Shown: piece by piece, positions 25,568-30,812 of the stretch | Position numbering within the stretch: position 1 is the stretch's first letter | How the letters are laid out: every line of letters starts with the position of its first letter | From: SMXL01 sp964527795 | GTDB lineage: Bacteria > Bacteroidota > Rhodothermia > Rhodothermales > UBA10348 | Assembly (NCBI GenBank): GCA_964527795.1 | Contig: CAZGOS010000011.1 | Location: 1-30,812, forward strand | Reading direction: 5' to 3' | Length of the DNA stretch: 30,812 nucleotides | Program-made: the position numbers and the translations under genes | The notes under the pieces: model-generated | What the model saw: the letters and a program-made list of their open reading frames with translations, nothing else | The model's database searches: none | What the model was told of the DNA's origin: nothing

Positions 25568-26506
25568 TTGGACGCGCCGAAACACTATTCATACAGCTCA
25601 TTCGGTCTATATATCCGGTCTGAGCTTCAGCTCCCTGAGTTACAGCCGGCAGAATCGCCCGGACTATTCGACGTTACTATACGGAGAGGACAGGTACCCT
25701 TTCCAGCGGGGAGATTACCAGGACGGGGAAGGGACATTCGGGTCACAGCGGATGGCGTGTTTCTGTACTGGAGTGAAATCGGTTTTTTCTGGGTCAAGAA
25801 TGGACAGGAGATCATATTTCATCCACATCCCGGAGTTATAGAGGATATCATCCGCCTCCCGCTTTTGGGAGTGGTTCTAGGGACGCTTTTACATCAAAGA
25901 GGATTTTTCACTTTGCACGCCAGTGCCGTGTCGGTAAAAGATGCCGCCATTGCATTTGTGGGGCTGAAGGGTGCGGGAAAGTCAACCATGGCCGCCGCAC
26001 TGCATGCCCGGGGTCATAATATCATAACGGACGATGTTCTCGCTCTGGACCTGATAAACAGTACGAAAGGCGAGATACGAGCAATTCCGGGATTCCCACA
26101 CATCAAATTGTGGCCCGACGCATCAGAGACACTGGGAAACGACTCAAGCACGCTTCCGACAATTCACCCCAGGGTAGACAAACGAGGACTCCGACCCGAA
26201 CACGGATTTCAGAATACGCCTGTACCGTTGAAGAGAATTTATACTCTCAGCAGGGGTGAGAACCTTGAGAGCAAGCAACTTTCGCTTAAGGAGGCGTTTC
26301 TTGAAATACTCACGCACTCATACGCGGCCCGTTTCCTCGGTGATGATGGAGCAGGTCCAGATCATTTCAAACAGTGTACGAAACTGGTACAGCATATACC
26401 CGTTCATCGTTTGAGACGTCCTGAGAATCTTGATCAACTTTACGATTCAGCACGATTCATTGAAGACGAAATAGCTGCGAGTAATGGGGTTAATCACGAT
26501 GTTTGA
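25568..26506 (+). CDS. HPr-kinase-like tailoring kinase (K1), paeninodin type
   Basis: A 312-residue P-loop kinase resembling the C-terminal domain of HPr kinase. After an N-terminal beta-rich domain (about 1-110) come LLHQRGFFTLHASAVSV, the Walker A motif VGLKGAGKST (residues 131-140), NIITDDVLALD with the acidic pair Asp155/Asp156, GFPHIKLWPD, and a C-terminal HSYAARFLGDDG helix. In the paeninodin cluster a protein of this kind phosphorylates the C-terminal serine of the lasso precursor; both precursors here end in Ser. It starts with TTG at 25568, since an in-frame TAA lies just upstream and no ATG or GTG is available; the ribosome site is poor. It sits between precursors A1 and A2. Confidence 0.85.
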   Translation: MDAPKHYSYSSFGLYIRSELQLPELQPAESPGLFDVTIRRGQVPFPAGRLPGRGRDIRVTADGVFLYWSEIGFFWVKNGQEIIFHPHPGVIEDIIRLPLLGVVLGTLLHQRGFFTLHASAVSVKDAAIAFVGLKGAGKSTMAAALHARGHNIITDDVLALDLINSTKGEIRAIPGFPHIKLWPDASETLGNDSSTLPTIHPRVDKRGLRPEHGFQNTPVPLKRIYTLSRGENLESKQLSLKEAFLEILTHSYAARFLGDDGAGPDHFKQCTKLVQHIPVHRLRRPENLDQLYDSARFIEDEIAASNGVNHDV

Positions 26507-26533
26507 TGTGATGCTTTATAAGTATTGTTGCTT

Positions 26534-26561
26534 TTGTTTCTGAAAGTAAATACATTATAGT
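26534..26561 (+). promoter_or_regulatory. Possible promoter for precursor A2
   Basis: TTGTTT (26534-26539), a 16-bp spacer, then TATAGT (26556-26561), about 55 bp before the A2 start, in an AT-rich gap. Found by eye against a sigma-70 consensus; the host's own consensus is unknown. Confidence 0.3.
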
Positions 26562-26616
26562 CTTAATCTCCTCAACACCGCAGCATAATTAGTTTAATTA
26601 TTTTTTGGTGTTACAA

Positions 26617-26772
26617 ATGGAAAGGAAGGATATTCGGTTGAAGCTGTACGAAACACCCACAGTCACTGATTTTGGGAGTGTAGAGAATCTTACATCGGCT
26701 GCGGAACAGGGAACGCACCTCGATTTTTCGTTCGCTGCTGGTACTCAGGTAGACCAGATTACGATCAGTTAG
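26617..26772 (+). CDS. Lasso peptide precursor A2 (51 aa)
   Basis: A 51-codon gene beginning MERKDIRLKLYETPTV. The leader follows the same pattern as A1 with identical spacing: Tyr11, Pro14, Val16, Gly20, Thr26. With Thr26 at position -2 the core starts AAEQGTHLD at Ala28, with Asp36 as residue 9 of a standard ring; a start at Ala29 would give an 8-residue ring. The tail FSFAAGTQVDQITIS has no cysteine and ends in Ser51, again a fit for the kinase. The core differs from A1 almost completely, so this is a second product, not a copy. A weak GGTG lies 6 nt before the ATG. A hairpin follows 54 bp after the stop. Confidence 0.82.
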   Translation: MERKDIRLKLYETPTVTDFGSVENLTSAAEQGTHLDFSFAAGTQVDQITIS

Positions 26773-26826
26773 GAAACCATCCTGATTGGCAGAAGCATTT
26801 TCCTCTTTTATTAGTCCGGTTTTTTG

Positions 26827-26859
26827 ACCAGCACGCAGGGCAATACTTTGCGTGCTGGT
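26827..26859 (+). terminator. Hairpin after precursor A2
   Basis: A perfect 11-bp inverted repeat: ACCAGCACGCA (26827-26837), an 11-nt loop, and TGCGTGCTGGT (26849-26859). A run of six T (preceded by CCGG) stands just before the stem and a short T-run after it, so it could act on either strand. It mirrors the hairpin behind A1. Confidence 0.7.
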
Positions 26860-26944
26860 TTAGGATAACCTCATTTCCTGTACAACGATCTGTGTTAGTC
26901 TGAGCGCGGGTGGCATTACCCCTTTTCATGGACCACTCAGCGAG

Positions 26945-27120
26945 TTAGCCGTCGCGCTTCATCGCGGCCCTTCGGTGGTTGAATTGTCCCACATATTCGT
27001 TCGGCGGTAATCCATCGAGTGACCTACAGGGACGATACTCGTCATAATTCTTGCGCTACGCTTTGATCATCCGTTTTGCTTCTTCGTCTGTAGCAAAGTC
27101 GTGATTATCCAGACACTCCT
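26945..27120 (-). pseudogene. IS3-family transposase, C-terminal remnant
   Basis: Read on the minus strand, this gives about 58 codons: ECLDNHDFATDEEAKRMIKA, an amber stop at 27058-27056 where a Trp is expected, then RKNYDEYRPCRSLDGLPPNEY and a natural TAA at 26947-26945. The ECLDNH...W..DYNEYRPHxSLxxLxPxEF ending is the diagnostic end of the IS3-family integrase domain. The upstream catalytic part is missing and no terminal inverted repeats were seen. It is a dead fragment of an insertion between precursor A2 and the kinase remnant. Confidence 0.85.
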
Positions 27121-27127
27121 TGCGCCC

Positions 27128-27723
27128 TCTTATTGGAGATTCTGTCGGTGCTGTTCTTGACATCCGCACTTGAACGGCATTCTGAGGCAGGGCATCATCT
27201 CGTCCCGACAAAGCAGGATCTTTCTGTCGGACAAGTAGGTCCTCAATGAGAACCTGTCTATCATATGTCTCATCGAAGTGGCTTGTGATATTCGCTTCTT
27301 TGTAGCTTCCTCAGTACTTCTGGCTGATGAGGACGCGGAAGTTGTCGACGACGTCGTATCGAAAAGATCTGCGTGTGACGGGGCAGATATCGGTCCACTC
27401 CACAGCCTTCATCCGAAACTGGATAAACACGGGTATCGACCCGGCGATGGCTTTCAGATGCACGCGCTGCCCCTTGAGGGCAGGGTCTACGTTCTGCCGT
27501 CGGAGAATCCGCCTCGAGCCTGCGGCTCTCACAAAAGGACGCATTCGTAGAATTGTTGAAACACTCGTACGTGGCCCGATTTTTGGGTGATTCAGGTGCT
27601 GGTTCTGTTCATTTCAAACAGTGCTCGAAAATAGTCAGGCCGACGCGATTATTTCGGCTGGAACGGCCAGTTGATCTATCGCTGTTGAACGCGTCAGCCG
27701 TACTAATTGAGAATGAGACTTAA
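27128..27723 (+). pseudogene. Broken second HPr-kinase-like gene (K2)
   Basis: A decayed relative of K1, recognisable only from the P-loop onwards and in shifting frames. Near 27130-27215, IGDSVGA and SALERHSEAGHHLV correspond to the K1 Walker A region and ALHARGHNII, but the Lys-Ser-Thr of the P-loop is lost. From 27330 to 27510 the frame reads DEDAEVVDDVV...LHPKLDKHGYRPGDGFQ, matching K1 IHPRVDKRGLRPEHGFQ. A frameshift near 27512 moves into SSLRLSQKDAFVELLKHSYV and HFKQCSKIV, ending at TAA 27721-27723. The last section is the clearest; the part before 27300 is weak. The N-terminal half is absent, replaced by the IS3 remnant. The kinase is certainly non-functional. Confidence 0.8.
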
Positions 27724-27850
27724 ATTGGTTCTGGAGCTGAAGCCTGATCAGGATTGGTTCAATAGAAACGACCTTCTGTACTGTATTTCGTGTTGATTCG
27801 ACACATATAAGCGTATTGCCTGTCACTCCGTGACTTGACATCTCTTTCCC

Positions 27851-29722
27851 ATGCCAACTCCATCACCAGTCAATTCCAACGGTTGGGTCAGGAGCAAGCT
27901 TCAGCAAGCCGCCCAGCGCACGACGTACCTGGTGCGTGCATGGCGGCTTGTCTGGACAGCAACAAAGTCGTGGACCATTCCTTGGTTCATTCTTCTCATC
28001 GTTCAGGGACTATTGCCGGCAGCGACCGTCTATCTCACAAAAATTCTTGTCGACAATCTTTCCGCCGCTGTCGGCGGTGGGCTCTCGTGGGAAAGCGTGC
28101 GGCCGGTCTTGTATCCGGCCGTCGCGATGGGAACGATATTGCTGCTCAGTCAGGTGTTGGGTGGATTATTGGCCTGGATCCGCGCGGCTCAAAGTGAGCT
28201 GGTTGAAGACTATATAAAAGCTCTCGTTCACAGTAAAGCCGGATCCGTCGACATTGAATTCTATGAGACGCCGGAGCTTTCCGATAAACTGGCGCGAGCG
28301 AACAGCGAATCGGCAACACGATCGCTCTCAATACTGGAAAATCTGGGATCCCTGTTGCAAAATACGCTGACGCTTGTCGCTGTCGCCGCACTGCTTATAC
28401 CGTATAGCTTCTGGCTTCCCCTCGTCCTGCTATTAAGCACGCTACCTGCACTTTGGGTCGTCGTACACCACAGTGTGCTGCATCACGAGTGGTGGGAACA
28501 AACAACGGAACGCCGTCGCTGGGCACACTATTTCGACCAGCTTCTCACGTTCCCGACCCCGGCCGCGGAAATCAGGCTATTCGACCTGGCCATACATTTC
28601 CGCGATCAGTACGGCCAGCTAAGAAAACAATTAAGGGATGGTCGGCTGAGATTGCTGAAACGACAGAATGTCGCCCAGTTCGTCGCAAGTTCTTCGGCGT
28701 TAGTGGTCACAGTGAGCACGCTGGTCTGGATGGTGGGAAGAGCATTACGCGGAATGGCCACCCTGGGTGATATCGCCCTGTTTTATCAGGCGTTCAACCA
28801 GGGGCAGGGCTTGATGAGAGCCCTATTGAGCAGCCTGGGTCAACTGTATGCTGACGGATTGTTTCTGGAACACCTTTTTACTTTTCTCGATCTCGAAGCC
28901 AAGATCACTGACCCGGAAAATCCAGTCGAAGAGCCGATCGTTTTGGGAGAGGGCATAACGTTCTGCGACGTCAGTTTTCGATACCCAGGAAGTGACAGTT
29001 TTGCTTTAAACGGCTTCAACCTTTTCGTACCTGTCGGAAAAACTGTCGCTTTGGTAGGACCAAATGGAGCCGGAAAAACAACCGTAACGAAGTTGCTGTG
29101 TCGATTTTATGACCCGGATCATGGCGAGATACGAATTGGAGATACGGACATCCGAGAAATCCGGCTGGTTACATTACGACGACTGTTCACTGTCCTATTC
29201 CAATATCCCGTCCGATACGTTGCCAGCATTGGCCGGAACATTTCGCTCGGAGATATTAGGAGTGAACCAGATGAGCACAAAATTGTGTATGCTGCGGACG
29301 GCGGTGGCGCCAGGGAAATAGCCGAAAAACTTCCCCGGAAATACGATACACTTCTGGGTAAACATTTCAAGGGCGGGGTTGAACTGAGCGGTGGCGAGTG
29401 GCAGCGCGTAACCCTGGCTAGAGCGTTCTACCGAGAATCCCCGCTCGTCATCTTGGATGAGCCGACGAGCTTCATGGATTCATGGGCCGAGGCAGCATGG
29501 TTGGATCGATTTCGGGAATTGGTGCACGGTAGATCGGCAATTATCATTACACATCGGTTTACGACAGCCATGAGGGCAGACATCATCCATGTAATGGACG
29601 ACGGCAAGATTGTCGAGTCGGGTACACATGAAGAATTACTTCATTCCGGCGGTCTGTATGCCGCTTCATGGACCGCGCAGATGGAAGCAGAAAAACGCGT
29701 TCTGACAGCGCCCAATCCGTGA
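27851..29722 (+). CDS. Lasso peptide D: ABC exporter (fused membrane and ATPase domains)
   Basis: A 623-residue half-transporter expected to export the mature lasso peptide and protect the producer. The membrane domain (about 40-335) has six hydrophobic segments. The ATPase domain shows Walker A GPNGAGKTT (403-411), the Q-loop Gln451, the signature LSGGEWQR (512-519), Walker B LVILDEP (532-538) and the switch His in IIITHR. There is no N-terminal C39 peptidase domain, as expected when leader removal is done by B2. It starts 127 bp after the kinase remnant and ends 31 bp before the nucleotidyltransferase, probably in one transcript with it. The ribosome site before the ATG is weak. Confidence 0.9.
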   Translation: MPTPSPVNSNGWVRSKLQQAAQRTTYLVRAWRLVWTATKSWTIPWFILLIVQGLLPAATVYLTKILVDNLSAAVGGGLSWESVRPVLYPAVAMGTILLLSQVLGGLLAWIRAAQSELVEDYIKALVHSKAGSVDIEFYETPELSDKLARANSESATRSLSILENLGSLLQNTLTLVAVAALLIPYSFWLPLVLLLSTLPALWVVVHHSVLHHEWWEQTTERRRWAHYFDQLLTFPTPAAEIRLFDLAIHFRDQYGQLRKQLRDGRLRLLKRQNVAQFVASSSALVVTVSTLVWMVGRALRGMATLGDIALFYQAFNQGQGLMRALLSSLGQLYADGLFLEHLFTFLDLEAKITDPENPVEEPIVLGEGITFCDVSFRYPGSDSFALNGFNLFVPVGKTVALVGPNGAGKTTVTKLLCRFYDPDHGEIRIGDTDIREIRLVTLRRLFTVLFQYPVRYVASIGRNISLGDIRSEPDEHKIVYAADGGGAREIAEKLPRKYDTLLGKHFKGGVELSGGEWQRVTLARAFYRESPLVILDEPTSFMDSWAEAAWLDRFRELVHGRSAIIITHRFTTAMRADIIHVMDDGKIVESGTHEELLHSGGLYAASWTAQMEAEKRVLTAPNP

Positions 29723-29753
29723 TCTCACGTAATGCGTTGGTACCGAATTCTTC

Positions 29754-30812
29754 ATGGAAACAATGCATAAAGGTCTCCCCCAACCGATTTCGCCCGAGTT
29801 TGAAGTCTTGCGCTGTTGCATGCAGCGCGAACCAGCCTCCGTAGCCAAAAACCAGATTATACATCTGGTGCGGGGAGATTTCCGCTGGTCGCTGCTTGTA
29901 AGCATGGCCGAGTTTCATCGCGTAGTTCCCCTGCTGTACAGAAATCTATCGCATGCCTTACCGAACGAATTACCGCCGGCTGTTGGCAAAACCTTCAGGG
30001 AACGCACAAGAGCCATTGCCGCGTCTTCTGCTTTTCAGGCGCACGCACTCAAAAGCATATCAGAAATCTTCGACAATGCCGGAATCAGAATGATGTTGCT
30101 GAAGGGGCCGGCACTGGCTTCGCTCGTTCATGGTGATCTCGGACTTCGACAAAGCGTTGATCTGGACCTGCTCGTAGCACCGAACGAATTTGAACGGGCG
30201 AAACAATTGCTCTTCGAGGAGGGATATTTACCGCAGAAATATTCGACGAACCGTCCGGCGATATTTCAAAGCATGGATCTCTGGCTCGCAAGACAGTACC
30301 CGGTGAGCAGAGGCGCGTCCATATTGAATATTGATCTGCACTCTGGTTTGATGCCGCCCCTCTTTCGTCCGTTCGCCGGATTTGAAGATTTGTGGGCGAG
30401 ATCACAGAAAGTGCGTGTTGGTGATACTTTATGCCGTTGTTGTGGAAACGAAGATATGTTTCTGCTCCTTTGTTTCCACGGTGTAAAAAACAGATGGGAG
30501 CTTCTAAAATACGCTTCAGATGTGGCGCACTTTATCCAGGCCACTCCCGAACTGGACTGGGGCGCCCTGCTCGCGTATTCCGAAATCGCCCGGTGTCGTC
30601 GCATATTATTACTTGGTCTTTCAATGGCGCAGACATTAATGGACACAAAACTTCCTCAATCCATGCAAACGTATATCAGGAACGACAAAGTTGTGTCCAG
30701 AATCTCAGCGTATCTGATTGCCCGCCTTCCCGGTCAGATGGACCTGGGTACTGCCGGCTTCCGAAACAGATTGTTCTTTCAGCTTTCTATCCAGGAATCA
30801 TTTACCGGCAAG
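29754..30812 (+). CDS. Nucleotidyltransferase family protein (NTP_transf_5 type; cut by window end)
   Basis: An open frame of 353 codons with no stop before the window ends, so the C-terminus is missing. An in-frame TAA just upstream leaves ATG 29754 as the first start. Landmarks are NAGIRMMLLKGPALA, GLRQSVDLDLLV (the metal-binding DxD of a nucleotidyltransferase), and a later LLLCFHGVKNRWELLKYASDVAHF, the usual HGxK-xW-L--xxDVA region of this family. Such genes recur in lasso clusters of the kinase-bearing kind, but their reaction is not established; adding a nucleotide to the phosphorylated peptide is a guess. It follows the exporter by 31 bp on the same strand, so it likely belongs to the cluster. 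Confidence 0.82.
   Translation, partial: METMHKGLPQPISPEFEVLRCCMQREPASVAKNQIIHLVRGDFRWSLLVSMAEFHRVVPLLYRNLSHALPNELPPAVGKTFRERTRAIAASSAFQAHALKSISEIFDNAGIRMMLLKGPALASLVHGDLGLRQSVDLDLLVAPNEFERAKQLLFEEGYLPQKYSTNRPAIFQSMDLWLARQYPVSRGASILNIDLHSGLMPPLFRPFAGFEDLWARSQKVRVGDTLCRCCGNEDMFLLLCFHGVKNRWELLKYASDVAHFIQATPELDWGALLAYSEIARCRRILLLGLSMAQTLMDTKLPQSMQTYIRNDKVVSRISAYLIARLPGQMDLGTAGFRNRLFFQLSIQESFTGK

Noticed and set aside
26773..27850. Possible third lasso precursor in the long gap before the exporter
   Set aside because: All frames were scanned by eye for a Tyr-x2-Pro...Gly...Thr leader; only the IS3 remnant and kinase remnant were found.

Overview
The window reads as chromosomal DNA of a Gram-negative, probably marine bacterium. 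The best guess is the Rhodothermota/Balneolota side of Bacteroidota. This rests on a cysteate synthase (the entry enzyme for sulfonolipids), a lipoprotein sulfatase, a VKOR-DsbA fusion, nucleotide-sugar genes and moderate GC. The assignment is an inference; there is no rRNA marker.

Layout. (1) 1-1226: a 5'-truncated cysteate synthase. (2) 1421-5019: a four-gene cassette of an SGNH-hydrolase-like membrane protein, a NodU/TobZ-type carbamoyltransferase, an SxtJ-like membrane protein and a 50-residue DUF5989-like membrane peptide. (3) 5116-15790: mostly housekeeping and accessory metabolism: 4-alpha-glucanotransferase, a YaaW/UPF0174-like protein, an aquaporin, a CYTH protein, a VKOR-thioredoxin fusion, a MazG-like protein, a DapA-family lyase carrying a 9-bp minisatellite, an M28B (PSMA-like) peptidase and a sulfatase. 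(4) 15853-22262: envelope-polysaccharide nucleotide-sugar genes: UDP-glucose dehydrogenase, GDP-mannose dehydratase, a WecA-like transferase broken by a 205-bp tandem duplication, and a UDP-HexNAc dehydrogenase.

(5) 22312-30812 (window end): a lasso-peptide (RiPP) gene cluster, the most interesting part. In order it holds a PqqD-like leader-binding protein (B1), a transglutaminase-like leader peptidase (B2), an asparagine-synthetase-like lasso cyclase (C), precursor A1 (55 aa), a hairpin, an HPr-kinase-like tailoring kinase (K1), precursor A2 (51 aa), a hairpin, an IS3-type transposase remnant, a broken second kinase (K2), an ABC exporter (D) and a nucleotidyltransferase running off the end. 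Both precursors carry a YxxPx(L/V)xxxGxxxxxT leader motif, an Asp 8 to 10 residues into the core, and a C-terminal serine. The last feature is what a paeninodin-type precursor kinase would phosphorylate. The layout suggests that a precursor-kinase pair was duplicated and that the second kinase was later destroyed next to an IS3-type insertion, leaving two precursors and one intact kinase.

How the lasso genes should work together (inference from the family): B1 binds the leader, B2 cuts it, C forms the macrolactam between core residue 1 and the Asp, K1 phosphorylates the C-terminal serine of the precursor, D exports the product, and the nucleotidyltransferase may modify it further.
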